Below are positions 17,101 to 25,608 of a DNA stretch of 49,183 nucleotides, piece after piece. Location: the NCBI GenBank assembly GCA_013203045.1, contig JABMQN010000109.1, positions 1 through 49,183 on the forward strand, written 5' to 3'. The notes under the pieces are model-generated. The model saw nothing but the letters and a program-made list of their open reading frames with translations. It ran no database searches and was not told the origin of the DNA. The DNA is from Chloroflexota bacterium (GTDB taxonomy: Bacteria; Chloroflexota; Dehalococcoidia; SZUA-161; SpSt-899). The translations under genes were made by a program, and so were the position numbers. Within the stretch, counting starts at the first letter, position 1. Each line of letters opens with the position of its first letter.

Positions 17101-17291
17101 CGAATGAAACCAGTCAATGGTAACTTGGGTTCAATTGCCAGGTTTTCCAGTTCATCTTCTCTGGTGAAGAGATATGGCCCCACGTTGCCCCACATATCCC
17201 TGAGACCGATAACCCCATCACAGCCTGCACGCAGTGCACTGGACACCTCTTCCCTGATGAGTGTTACGTCTCTAACCAAGCCTGCTACCAT
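14166..17291 (-). CDS. FrhB-like domain fused to tandem HdrA (formate-linked Hdr)
   Basis: 1041 aa. Residues ~1-125 resemble the N-terminus of FrhB/FdhB-type proteins (KRIAAVVRGCDVRALYEFEK, DVLTIGISC). Fe-S motifs CSGCWKCLEACP and CKGCFNVCQAEAI follow. From ~165 it matches the HoxU-HdrA fusions: the C-half of HdrA1 (WIQCVGSRDETCDREYCSS), then a complete HdrA2 (GVFVCRCGTNIA, FAD motif GGGVTGMTAALGLAAQG, CVGSREPGHEYCSRVCC, C-terminal CVACLTCVRACP and CQGCGICASVCP). The [2Fe-2S]/HoxU part is replaced by the FrhB-like part, so the electron donor differs. It starts 4 nt after the formate dehydrogenase stop, with AAAGGAT before the ATG. It probably conducts electrons between FdhA and HdrA flavins; FdhB-HdrA coupling is known in methanogens. 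Confidence 0.9.
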   Translation of the reverse strand: MVAGLVRDVTLIREEVSSALRAGCDGVIGLRDMWGNVGPYLFTREDELENLAIEPKLPLTGFIRRILAKYPGKRIAAVVRGCDVRALYEFEKRGLLKRSDVLTIGISCSYEQAEICNCDKPIYDVADCSGCWKCLEACPENAIERINTCPIVIPKEFDERLATRKATHIPFPQAIPLKYTRDPQHCIRILGEMECKGCFNVCQAEAIKLEDEDTVETIEVGSIIVAPGFQPFDPTILKGEYGYGRMPNVVTSLQFERILSASGPFQGQVMRPSDARHPRKIAWIQCVGSRDETCDREYCSSVCCMYATKQAIIAREHDSSIQPTIFYNDIRAFGKGFERYYESARDKFGVSYVRGIPSTVKELQQSNNLLIEYQGDDGNKVQGEFDMVILSVGLEPSESAGQLAQTLSIDTDRFGFCRTDELSPNLTSHQGIYVSGAFDAPMDIPESVMNASSAAFLASQGIAQARGSLVTEKELPPETDVSGQEPRIGVFVCRCGTNIARVVDVPAVVEYSGSLPGVVYAQEFLYTCSTDSTAKIMEIIKEHELNRVVVASCSPRTHEPLFQDTCMEAGLNKFLFEMANIRDQCSWVHASYPDEATEKSKDLVRMAVARSATLEPLHQSTSPLTRKGLVIGGGVTGMTAALGLAAQGFESVLVEKEDELGGNARHLYYTLEGSDPQALVASLQQQIEAEPKITVHTGASVKDFSGYVGNYKTRISTAAKEIVEFDHGIVILATGATEYKPQGEYLYGQSEKVLTQKELEGRIAKGELNASQTGSVVMIQCVGSREPGHEYCSRVCCSHAVKNALKLKELNPDMDIYVLYRDMRTYAMKELKYREARDLGVTFVRYDAERKPEVIEESGKLKVKVFDAVLGIDLLIDANHVILSAGIRPQPDAIQFASKLKLPLTADGFYMEAHLKLRPLDFVNEGMYLSGLAHAPKFISESIAQAQGAASRAMTILSQSHLMTGGVISVVDEDKCVACLTCVRACPFGVPKFGDRNAVVIEAAACQGCGICASVCPRKAISLQHYKDEQVLAKTSALCTS

Positions 17292-17295
17292 CGCT

Positions 17296-19338
17296 TTATC
17301 CTTTGCCTCTAACGCTCACAGCGCAAACCTTGAATTCCGGTATTTTACAGTCTGGATCGAATTTATCGAGAGTGAGCACATTTGCCGCCGCCTCTGCAAA
17401 ATGGAATGGCAGGAATACAACGCCGGGAGTAGTCTTATCGGCAACCAGCGCCTTTGTCTCGATCTCACCCCGCCTTGATTTCACAATCACTTTATCGCCC
17501 TGCTTAATCCCCAGCTTATCGGCATCCGCAGGATTGATCTCCAGTTGAGCGCTGGAGGCTTCCCTTTCCAGCGCAGGAACCCTGCGTGTCATCGTACCGG
17601 TGTGATACTGGAACATCACCCGCCCAGTGGTCAGAATTAGTGGATACTCGCTATCCGGCAATTCCGGCGATGGCGCATAATCGATAGCAAAGAACTGACC
17701 TTTGCCTTTGGTGAACTGCCCTATATGGAGAATTGGTGTTCCGGGATGGTCTTTATCCGGGCAGGGCCATGCCAGTTGTTCGCCGCTGTCAAGCCGCTCA
17801 TAAGAGATGCCGCCATAGCTAGGGGTAAGGTTTGATATCTCATCCATAATCTCAGCCGCCGAGCCATAATTTAACTGGCTGCTGCCCATCTGTTTGGCCA
17901 GATCGCTGATAATTTGCCAGTCAGCCTTGCTTTCTCCTATAGGATCAATTGCCTTGCGGACACGTGAAACTCGTCTTTCGGTTGAAGTGAAGGTTCCTTC
18001 TTTTTCCGCGAAAGAAGCAGCTGGCAAAACCACATCGGCAAACTGCGCAGTTTCAGTCATGAAAATATCCTGTACTACCAGGAACTCAAGATTTCCCAAA
18101 GCTTTTTGTGCATGCCCTATATTGGGCTCGCTGATCGCCGGGTTCTCGCCCATCACGTACATCGCCGTAATTTTGCCATCTTCAACGGCATCGAACATCT
18201 CGGTGAGAGTCAGTCCTGGGCTACTATTCAAGCTGCAACCCCATGCTTGTTCAAACTTTTGTCTGGCAGCATCATCTGACACTTTCTGATAACCAGTGAA
18301 AACATCAGGCAAAGCACCTATATCAGAGGCACCCTGCACATTGCACTGGCCTCTCAAGGGATTGACGCCGGTCGATTCCCTGCCCACATTCCCGGTGATC
18401 ATGGCCAGGTTCGCCACCGACTTGACAGTATCCATCCCCTTCACATGCTGAGTGACACCCATACAATAAGCAATGCTGCCCTTTTCCGCTTTGCCGTAGA
18501 GTTGTGCCGCTGCTTTGATATCATCGGCAGACACACCGCAGATGCCCGCCGCTTTCTCTGGTGTGTATTCAGCTACTTTGGCCTTTACTTGATCGAACCC
18601 CTCGGTGCGCTCTGCAATGAAACCATTATCTACCAGCCCATCGCCGATGATGACATTCATCAATCCATTGAGCAGCGCGATATCGGTGCCCGGTTTCAAC
18701 TGAAGGGCTACATCGGCAAAGGCCATCATTGGAATTCTGCGAGGATCCGCAACGATCAGTTTGGCGCCCTTTTCTTTGGCTTTAAGCATCCGTTTGGCAA
18801 TGAGGGGATGTTGCTCCATGGTGTTGGAGCCGATAACTAAAATGCAGTCTGCATTTTCAAACTCGGCGATTGAGTTGGTCATCGAGCCGCTTCCGAATGT
18901 GGCGGCCAGACCGGCCACCGTGGGAGCATGTCAGAGACGGGCGCAATGATCCACATTATTAGTGCCAAACACCGCCCTTGCCAGCTTCATAAAGACATAG
19001 TTATCTTCGTTGGTGCACCTAGCAGAGGAAACAAACCCGATAGCATCGGGGCTTTCGTTCTTCTTGACGCCGGCCAGCTTCTCGGCAACCAGCGCCAGCG
19101 CCTTATCCCAACTGGCCTCCTTAAACTCTCCCTCTTCCTTAATTAGAGGCTTTGTCAGACGGTCTCCGTTAGTGACGAATACATGCGCATTTCTGCCCTT
19201 GATGCAAAGCTGCCCCTCGCTGATTGGATCGGTCGGGCATGGTATCAGGCCAGTCAATTCGCCATCCATCACTTCCAGATAAAAAGTACATCCCGTACCA
19301 CAATAAGGACAGGTAGTCAAAACAATACTATTGTTCAT
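17296..19338 (-). CDS. fdhF: Selenocysteine formate dehydrogenase catalytic subunit
   Basis: 680 aa, reading TGA 18931-18933 as Sec136. The N-terminal [4Fe-4S] site is CPYCGTGC with a later GQLCIKGRN. The active site reads CARLUHAPTVAGL, collinear with E. coli FdhF around Sec140 (CARVUHGPSVAGL), with the conserved His next to it. The molybdopterin domains follow (MGENPAISEPN, PNLAMITGN-like region, C-terminal dinucleotide-binding VILKSRRGEI-type segment KVIVKSRRGEIET). Length is as expected for FdhF (about 700). It oxidises formate or reduces CO2 at a Mo/W-bis-pterin. Its ATG overlaps the stop of the preceding hdrA-N/ferredoxin gene (ATGA), and the HdrA fusion follows 4 nt later, indicating a formate-Hdr complex. 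No Tat signal, so cytoplasmic. Confidence 0.96.
18901..18919 (-). promoter_or_regulatory. SECIS element of fdhF
   Basis: Eleven nt after the UGA the mRNA folds as a 7-bp stem GGUGGCC/GGCCGCC (one G-U pair) with loop GGUCU. The loop strongly resembles the E. coli fdhF SECIS loop (AGGUCU), the SelB-binding site. Confidence 0.85.
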
Positions 19339-20327
19339 ATCCTTACCTTCCGTTCCATGATGGGATTCTTCTTTACGCTGTCGATAAGTCTGCTTTTGCT
19401 ATCGTCATCCAGGCCGGGGACGTAATCGAATATCTTCTCGCCATCCGTGCGGGCCACATCCATCAGCGCGCCCAGAGGAATACCCATGGGACATGTCTCC
19501 TCACAAGCATTGCATCCGATGCAATTGACGCCTATATGATAGGCTCGAATCAGGTGGAAGAGCGGGAACTCGGCGGGAATCTGTCCCGGAGTTATCCAGT
19601 CCGCGTCTTCGAGTTCGCAATATTCGCAGAGGCAGATCGGACAAACTTCCCGGCAGCCATAACACTTGATGCACTTGGAAAACTGATTCTTCCAGTATTC
19701 GGCTCGCTCTTCGGCATTCATACGGGCTATCTCGTGCATTACCGTTTCTTTTTCCGATTTCTGCTCCGGCAGTTCTTCCAGCAACTTCTGGGCCTCTTTT
19801 GCCACGGTGGTTATCCCCTGCCTTTCGGAGTTTTCGATCACACAGGCCACCGCACATTCGCCGCATTGGATACACTTGGACTCATCAATCCTGATACGGT
19901 CAACCCACTGCCGGCCATCAACCATGTGCAATAGATCAACACTCAAATCATCGGTCTGGGCGCATGATCCGCATCCGGTGCATTTCTCCACATCAATGTA
20001 GCTGGCTTTTTTGAATACCTTGACCTTGAAGTTGCCGTCTACGCCTTCTACGCTTTCGACCTGCGATTGGGTCAAAATTTCAATATTGAGATGTTTGCCC
20101 ACCTCGATCAGCTTGGGGGAAATCATACACATGGAGCAATCGTTAGTGGGAAAGGTCTTATCCAACTGGGCCATTCTCCCACCGATTGAAGGGCTTTCTT
20201 CAACAAGGTAAACCTTGAACCCGGAATTGGCTAAGTCCAGCGCCGACTGCATGCCGGAGATGCCTCCTCCGACGATCATCACTGCCCCGGTCTTACTGCC
20301 GGTTGATTTTTCACCGAAACCACTCAT
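19335..20327 (-). CDS. HdrA N-terminal FAD module fused to FdhB-like ferredoxin
   Basis: 330 aa. Residues ~1-140 equal the stand-alone HdrA-N modules (IVGGGISGMQSALDLANSG, PTNDCSMCMISPKLIEV). The remaining ~190 residues add several Fe-S motifs: CIQCGECAVACV, CIKCYGCREVCPICLCEYC and CIGCNACEETCPMGIP, typical of formate-dehydrogenase-associated ferredoxin subunits. So the missing HdrA1 flavin half is supplied here joined to an Fdh-partner wire. It lies between hdrB (2 nt upstream) and fdhF (4-nt overlap). The first ferredoxin motif (CTGCGSCAQTDDLSVDLL) is incomplete compared with the short versions. Confidence 0.9.
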   Translation of the reverse strand: MSGFGEKSTGSKTGAVMIVGGGISGMQSALDLANSGFKVYLVEESPSIGGRMAQLDKTFPTNDCSMCMISPKLIEVGKHLNIEILTQSQVESVEGVDGNFKVKVFKKASYIDVEKCTGCGSCAQTDDLSVDLLHMVDGRQWVDRIRIDESKCIQCGECAVACVIENSERQGITTVAKEAQKLLEELPEQKSEKETVMHEIARMNAEERAEYWKNQFSKCIKCYGCREVCPICLCEYCELEDADWITPGQIPAEFPLFHLIRAYHIGVNCIGCNACEETCPMGIPLGALMDVARTDGEKIFDYVPGLDDDSKSRLIDSVKKNPIMERKVRI

Positions 20328-20329
20328 TT

Positions 20330-21184
20330 TTAGAGCAACTCCTTTTCATGGAGGAATGGTATGGGATCAGTCCCATGCCGATGAAGCCACTTCTTAACGG
20401 AAGCATCGCCGAAAGCCAGCCCCATCAGTTCGGTAAAATAGAAAATTGGAATATCATATTTCCTGCCGGTTTCTTGAGAAATCTCCTTCTGCCAGCCATC
20501 CAGATTGCTGTGGCACATCGGGCATGCGGCAACAATGCAATCCGCTCCTGCCTCTTGAGACATATCGAGAAGCTTTTGAATAAGTTTATGGGCGATTTCA
20601 GGAAGAGTGAGAATCAAGCTCCCGCCGCAACAATCGGTTTTATACGACCAGTTCTTCACATTGGCGCCCAGGGTCTTGAGTATATTATCCATGGATTGAG
20701 GGTCCTCGGGATTTACGGCATCGGTGATCTCAGGGGGCCGGGTTATCAGGCAACCGTAATAACAAACCGGATTCAAACCTTCCAGTGGTTTCTTAACTTT
20801 CTCGAGTATCGCTTGTTCGCCAACATTCTCCCAGAAGAAATCGACGAGATGTTTGACGTGGATACTTCCTTCGTATTTGTGTGATATCCCTTCTATTTCT
20901 CTCCCTGCCAGCAGTGCTTTCTCCGCCACCTTCAACCTTGAATAACACATGGCGCAGGGAACGGCCACGTCTTTTCCTATCTTATCGGCAATCTCCAGGT
21001 TTCTTGCCGCCAGAGCTACGGACAATTCATCGTTGGTAACATGCGCCGATGATGATCCGCAACAATTCCAATCGGGCAGTTCTTTTAATGCCACCCCTAA
21101 CGTGCCAGACACCGCTTCAACCGACTCTCCATAATCCCTGGCGGTACCACTGAGGGAACACCCCGGATAATAGGAAACGTCCAT
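20330..21184 (-). CDS. hdrB: Heterodisulfide reductase subunit B
   Basis: 284 aa, with the two CCG domains that hold the non-cubane [4Fe-4S] clusters: YPGCSLSGTARDYG, WNCCGSSSAH, PCAMCYSR in the first; CYYGCLITRPP, DCCGGSLILT and ACPMCHSNLD in the second. It should be the disulfide- or thiol-reducing subunit working with HdrC and HdrA. In a bacterium the substrate is not CoM-S-S-CoB and is unknown. It follows hdrC by 3 nt. Confidence 0.95.
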   Translation of the reverse strand: MDVSYYPGCSLSGTARDYGESVEAVSGTLGVALKELPDWNCCGSSSAHVTNDELSVALAARNLEIADKIGKDVAVPCAMCYSRLKVAEKALLAGREIEGISHKYEGSIHVKHLVDFFWENVGEQAILEKVKKPLEGLNPVCYYGCLITRPPEITDAVNPEDPQSMDNILKTLGANVKNWSYKTDCCGGSLILTLPEIAHKLIQKLLDMSQEAGADCIVAACPMCHSNLDGWQKEISQETGRKYDIPIFYFTELMGLAFGDASVKKWLHRHGTDPIPFLHEKELL

Positions 21185-21187
21185 TCT

Positions 21188-21757
21188 CTAACCCTTTCTC
21201 CCGGCGTTTTTGAAGATGTTTCTAACCTGGCTGTTTGGTCGAAGGCGATAAGGCAGGAGTTTGATTTTTCCTTTTTTAAACATCTCCAGTCCCAGTTTGC
21301 TTTGCGCCATAAGTCCTTTCAGTCCCGCACTTTTAAGCGTATACATAGCAGCCATCTCCATCTCATGCACCCTGCCCCATCGTTTCATGGAGGCAATGAA
21401 TGTAGAGTGGAAGACAGGGACATCTTTTTTCGAAGCGCGGATACCTTCACGTTGAGATACTTGCCTGAGGATATCCATGATGTGGGCAATGTCAATGCCG
21501 TTAGGACAACGAGTAGTACAGGTTTCGCAGGAGGCACAGACCCAGATGGTATCACTATTGAGTACTGTGTCTTTAAGGCCAAGGTGAGCTAATCGTATCA
21601 GCTTGTGGGGGGGAATATCCATTGCAAACGTAAGCGGGCAGCCATTCGTGCATTTTTCGCACTGAAAGCAAGCGGAAACTCTCCGCCCGCTTAACCGCTC
21701 AACCTGTTTGCGGAAGGAGGAATCCGGAACTATGGATTCGGGTAACGATGCAACCAT
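21188..21757 (-). CDS. hdrC: Heterodisulfide reductase subunit C
   Basis: 189 aa. Two [4Fe-4S] motifs, CFQCEKCTNGCPLTF and CASCETCTTRCPNGID, carry electrons from HdrA to HdrB. It is the first gene of the five-gene formate-Hdr operon (hdrC-hdrB-hdrA-N/Fd-fdhF-FrhB/HdrA). There is no obvious Shine-Dalgarno before the ATG at 21757. A weak sigma-54-like site on this strand lies at 21940-21954. Confidence 0.95.
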   Translation of the reverse strand: MVASLPESIVPDSSFRKQVERLSGRRVSACFQCEKCTNGCPLTFAMDIPPHKLIRLAHLGLKDTVLNSDTIWVCASCETCTTRCPNGIDIAHIMDILRQVSQREGIRASKKDVPVFHSTFIASMKRWGRVHEMEMAAMYTLKSAGLKGLMAQSKLGLEMFKKGKIKLLPYRLRPNSQVRNIFKNAGRKG

Positions 21758-22096
21758 ATTTTTTTGGTCGTTCCTTTCAGGTCTCCATTAGTCTGTAAAG
21801 AGCAAATTTCTACGCAAAATGGTAAAAGAATTATCACAAATGTCACGGAAGCATATTTGGGACGGGATAAACAAGATCAACGAGATAAGAGCATCCAGTA
21901 TATCATGTTATCCTGTCAGACAATGTTTGGTTCCGGCTCGCATTACCTCACCCATCCACGGTCCCAATATTTGAAAGTTTGACTAAATAGATGATAAGGG
22001 ACCGATGGTCAACAAAACCCCGCCCTGTTTGCCTCTGATTTTATCACATCATGTCTAGATTCTCAATTCATAATCCGCTGCAAGCGCAAGCGCAAG

Positions 22097-22125
22097 TTGA
22101 CATCTAATATCAAAGATTTTATACT
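22097..22125 (+). promoter_or_regulatory. Sigma-70 type promoter of hdrC2-hdrB2
   Basis: TTGACA (22097-22102), 17-bp spacer, TATACT (22120-22125): a near-consensus promoter. Predicted start near 22132, giving a leader of about 100 nt before the ATG at 22235. The remaining intergenic DNA (21758-22096) shows no gene. Confidence 0.8.
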
Positions 22126-22163
22126 TTAAATCGTAAGCGAAATCGAGTTTACGATCAGCAAAG

Positions 22164-22198
22164 CCTGTCCCGTTTTTCACTTAAGGGACAGGTTTTTT
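22164..22198 (+). terminator. Terminator hairpin inside the hdrC2 leader (possible attenuator)
   Basis: CCTGTCCC (22164-22171) pairs with GGGACAGG (22185-22192), followed by six Ts. It lies between the promoter at 22097 and the hdrC2 start, so full termination would silence the operon. A smaller hairpin (ATCGTAA/TTACGAT, 22130-22155) precedes it. This layout suggests transcription attenuation; the signal is unknown. Confidence 0.7.
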
Positions 22199-22234
22199 GC
22201 GGCAATTTGGACTATATGCCACAGGAGTGTTAGT

Positions 22235-22756
22235 ATGATTGATCTGGCGGAAGCGAACACTGGCTTATGGAAAGACATAGTTACAGAGGATATGGGAGAT
22301 ATCCGCAAGTGCTACAATTGCGGGACTTGCATTTCAGGTTGCCCGGCCGCTGAAGGCAATCCTCCTCTTCTCATAAGAAGGTTGGTACGGATGGTTTTGT
22401 TCGGGCTTGAAGATGAGCTTCTTGACGATGAGACTCCATGGGCCTGTGTTTCATGTAACCAATGTATGGAAATGTGCCCTCAGGGTGTTAAGCCATTTGA
22501 GGTGGGCCTGGCTATTCGAAGGTGGCAGTGCAGGGAAGACGAAACTTACATTCCACCATCCCTGCCAGAATTGTGGGAGATCGGACATACCCAGTCGGTA
22601 CATAAACAGGGTGAGCTAAGGAAATCGTTAGGACTGGATGAATCCCCTCCTTCAGTGGTAACAGATCACGAGTCGATGGCAAATTTCCGCAAGATGCTCA
22701 AAGAAACAGCGATCGTCAAGTCAGCCCCCTATATGTTCCCTGACGAGGAGGAGTAA
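22235..22756 (+). CDS. hdrC: HdrC-like 2x[4Fe-4S] protein
   Basis: 173 aa. Motifs CYNCGTCISGCPAAEG and CVSCNQCMEMCPQGVK. It belongs to the same family as the HdrC at 21188 but is only distantly similar. The C-terminal half shows no recognised domain. It is followed 3 nt later by an HdrB homologue, and together they form a pair without HdrA. They could be the disulfide-reductase head for one of the NADH-HdrA modules, both of which lack hdrBC. Confidence 0.9.
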   Translation: MIDLAEANTGLWKDIVTEDMGDIRKCYNCGTCISGCPAAEGNPPLLIRRLVRMVLFGLEDELLDDETPWACVSCNQCMEMCPQGVKPFEVGLAIRRWQCREDETYIPPSLPELWEIGHTQSVHKQGELRKSLGLDESPPSVVTDHESMANFRKMLKETAIVKSAPYMFPDEEE

Positions 22757-22759
22757 GTC

Positions 22760-23668
22760 ATGAAATACGGTTTATTTTTAGGATGCAATGCACCGGCAAT
22801 CAGGCCGGATTTAGAGCGAGCGATGCGTTTGACTATGCCGGAACTGGGCGTAGAACTGGTTGAAATGGAAGGCTATGCCTGCTGTCCTGGTTATGGTACC
22901 TTCCCTGCTTCGGATGAAATAGCCAGCCTTGCTGTCAGTGGAAGGAATCTAGCTATTGCTGAGGAAAGGGGAGTGGATGTGCTGGTTGAGTGCGGTTCCT
23001 GCTATAGCGTTCTGCGGCATGCTGCGCATAACCTTCGACACGATGAAGAAAAGGCAAAGAAGACTAATGAGTTGCTGGCGATAGATAATAAAAAATTCTC
23101 CGGCACCTCCCAGGTCAGACATATGATCGATGTTCTTTACCACGAGGTTGGCACTGAGAAAATCGCCCAATCTATTAAACACCGGTTGGACGGCATAGAA
23201 ATCGTGGTGCAATATCCCTGCCACACCTTGTTCCCGAGTGATGTCATGGGGTTTGATGACCCGAGAAATCCGCACAAGCTTGGAGAGTTGGTGGAAGCGA
23301 TGGGAGCAAAGGTTCCCAGGTTCAGCCGGGAGTACCAGTGCTGTGGGGGCGCAGGCGGATTTGCTGCACGCAGCAAGAAAGAAGCGACTGCGTTTGCCAA
23401 GAAAAAATTCGATGCTATCAAAGCCGAAACCAATGCGGAGGCGATTGTGGTCTCCTGCATTACCTGTCTGATGTTCATGAACAATATTCAAACTGATTTT
23501 GGAGAGGGCTGGGAAACTATCCCGGTGCTGGACTATAACCAGTTGCTGGCCCTCTGTATGGGATTTGATCCCAAACAGGTATGCAGCATAGGCGAAACTC
23601 TCAAGGTTCCTGCTGAACCGAGAGAAAAATTTATCGAGAAGATAACAAAAGCCGCTGTTCCGGGATAG
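22760..23668 (+). CDS. hdrB: HdrB-like CCG-domain protein
   Basis: 302 aa. First CCG domain: FLGCNAPAIRPD, YACCPGYGTFP, ECGSCYSVLRH. Second: QYPCHTLFPSD, YQCCGGAGGFAAR, SCITCLMFMNN. Motif order fits HdrB, but the spacing and surrounding residues differ from the copy at 20330 (CCP instead of CCG in the first domain). GAGGAG lies before the ATG. The terminator at 23695 closes the operon. Substrate unknown. Confidence 0.9.
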   Translation: MKYGLFLGCNAPAIRPDLERAMRLTMPELGVELVEMEGYACCPGYGTFPASDEIASLAVSGRNLAIAEERGVDVLVECGSCYSVLRHAAHNLRHDEEKAKKTNELLAIDNKKFSGTSQVRHMIDVLYHEVGTEKIAQSIKHRLDGIEIVVQYPCHTLFPSDVMGFDDPRNPHKLGELVEAMGAKVPRFSREYQCCGGAGGFAARSKKEATAFAKKKFDAIKAETNAEAIVVSCITCLMFMNNIQTDFGEGWETIPVLDYNQLLALCMGFDPKQVCSIGETLKVPAEPREKFIEKITKAAVPG

Positions 23669-23694
23669 GTTGATTTAGACACCGTTAACACCAC

Positions 23695-23731
23695 AATCCC
23701 CCAATCTTACACTTGAGATTGGGGGATTTTT
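23695..23731 (+). terminator. Rho-independent terminator after hdrB2
   Basis: 13-bp perfect stem AATCCCCCAATCT/AGATTGGGGGATT with an 8-nt loop, followed by a T run. It separates the converging hdrB2 and nuoF genes. Confidence 0.9.
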
Positions 23732-23795
23732 CATTTCTAAAAGAGGACTTCTGATTACTCAAAGGCCCCAATGATGCCCTGCACTGGTGAAGTGA

Positions 23796-25607
23796 TTATG
23801 TCACTATTACGGCATCAAATTTACAGGCATCGTAACAAGTTCCGCATTTTATGCATTTTTCCTGATCAAGCTTCACGGGCTGTTTCTTCTCAATCAGAAT
23901 TACAGCTTCCGTAGGGCAGTTCTTGACACACAGGCCACAGCCTTTGCACTTTTCTTCGTCGATAGAGAAACTTATCAGTTCCTTGCAAATCCCGCCAGGG
24001 CATCTCTTTTCATTGATATGGGCTTCATATTCATCTCTGAAATAGCGGATGGTAGAAAGGACAGGGTTCGGCGCTGATTTGCCCAGACCGCAAAGAGAGC
24101 CTTTAATTATTGTTTGACTCCATTCCTCGAGTAATTCTATATCACCGGGTTTACCTTTTCCTTCGCAAATGCGTTCGAGGATTTCCAGCACAAGTTCAGT
24201 TCCAATGCGGCAGGGATTGCATTTGCCGCAGGATTCCTCCTGAGTGAAGCTCAAAAAGAAACGGGCCACGTCGACCATGCAGGTTCTCTGATCCATCACT
24301 ACCATGCCGCCAGAGCCCATAATAGAGCCAGCTGAACCCAGAGAGTCAAAATCAACCGGAAGGTCCAGTTGATGTGACGGCAAACATCCGCCGGAGGGGC
24401 CGCCGGTCTGGACCGCTTTGAACTCGCGGCCACCCATAACACCGCCACCGATATCGAAAATGATCTCCCTCAGAGTAGCGCCCATTGGCACTTCAACCAA
24501 TCCGCTGTTGACCACCTTACCGGTAAGCGCGAAGACAGCAGTTCCCGGGCTTTCGGGCGAACCGATTCCGGCAAACCAGTCGCTTCCCCTGGAGATAATT
24601 ACAGGCACTGTGGCGAACGATTTCACGTTATTGAGGACTGTTGGCATGGTGTACAAGCCGGATTCAACCGATCGAGGAGGTTTCACCCTGGGCATGCCAC
24701 GCTTACCTTCGATAGAGTACATCAAGGCACTTGCTTCGCCACAAACGAACGCACCGGCACCCTGAGCAATCTCGAGGTTAAAAGTGAATCCGCTCCCCAA
24801 AATGTTTTCACCGAGGAAGCCTCGCTCCTTTGCCTGCTCAATAGCGATTTTCAACCTTTTGATAGCCAGCGGATATTCTGCACGCACGTAAATATATCCC
24901 TGATTACTGCCGATGGCATAGCCGCAAATGACCATACCTTCCATTACTGCATGAGGATCGGCTTCCAGCGTACTGCGATCCATGAATGCGCCCGGGTCGC
25001 CCTCGTCCGCGTTGCATACCACATATTTGGGAGTTCTTTCGGATTTGAGAGCCCCAGCCCACTTTCGACCAGTGGGGAAACCGGCTCCTCCTCTGCCACG
25101 CAATTTGGACATAGTAACTTCGTCAATTACCTGCTCGGGGCTCATCCCGGAAAGGACCTTATTCAGGCCCTCATACCCACCGGCATCGATATAATCATCG
25201 ATATTCTCAGGATTGATGTGGCCGCAATTGCGCAAAACCACCCGCTGTTGTTTTTTGTAGAAAGCAATATCTTCATATCTGGAAATCGGTGTCTTAGTTG
25301 CCGGGTCCTTATAAAACAGACGTTCAACCGGAGTTCCATTTTTAAGGTGTGATTCGACGATTTCGGCAGCATCTTTTTCCTTGACATTACAATAGAAAAT
25401 ACCATCCGGTTCAATTATGACAATCGGCCCTTTTTCGCAAAAGCCGTGACAGCCGGTTGGTTTGACTTCAACGCTCTCAGCCAAACCCTGAGATATCAGC
25501 TCCTTTTGCAATTCCTCTCTTATGAAAATCGAACGTGAAGATACACAACCCGTTCCTTCACAAACCAGAATAGCACGCTTGTTTCCATTGCCTTCGTGAT
25601 GGGTCAT
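23796..25607 (-). CDS. nuoF: NuoF/HydB-like NADH-binding subunit (third copy)
   Basis: 603 aa, same architecture as the copies at 3523 and 28173 but clearly more diverged: thioredoxin-like [2Fe-2S] (CEGTGCVSSRS, TGCHGFCEKG), GRGGAGFPTGRKW (~170), NADEGDPGAFMDR, ESCGKCNPCRIG (~456), and C-terminal CKGCGLCVKNCP and CIKCGTCYDACK. No HoxU/NuoG or HdrA gene follows, so its electron acceptor must be encoded elsewhere or borrowed from a neighbouring operon. It is transcribed after nuoE, with 1 nt between them. Confidence 0.93.
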   Translation of the reverse strand: MTHHEGNGNKRAILVCEGTGCVSSRSIFIREELQKELISQGLAESVEVKPTGCHGFCEKGPIVIIEPDGIFYCNVKEKDAAEIVESHLKNGTPVERLFYKDPATKTPISRYEDIAFYKKQQRVVLRNCGHINPENIDDYIDAGGYEGLNKVLSGMSPEQVIDEVTMSKLRGRGGAGFPTGRKWAGALKSERTPKYVVCNADEGDPGAFMDRSTLEADPHAVMEGMVICGYAIGSNQGYIYVRAEYPLAIKRLKIAIEQAKERGFLGENILGSGFTFNLEIAQGAGAFVCGEASALMYSIEGKRGMPRVKPPRSVESGLYTMPTVLNNVKSFATVPVIISRGSDWFAGIGSPESPGTAVFALTGKVVNSGLVEVPMGATLREIIFDIGGGVMGGREFKAVQTGGPSGGCLPSHQLDLPVDFDSLGSAGSIMGSGGMVVMDQRTCMVDVARFFLSFTQEESCGKCNPCRIGTELVLEILERICEGKGKPGDIELLEEWSQTIIKGSLCGLGKSAPNPVLSTIRYFRDEYEAHINEKRCPGGICKELISFSIDEEKCKGCGLCVKNCPTEAVILIEKKQPVKLDQEKCIKCGTCYDACKFDAVIVT

Positions 25608-25608
25608 T

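Noticed and set aside
18931-18933. Formate dehydrogenase as two genes or a pseudogene split by a stop
   Set aside because: The UGA falls exactly at the catalytic Sec of FdhF and has a typical SECIS.
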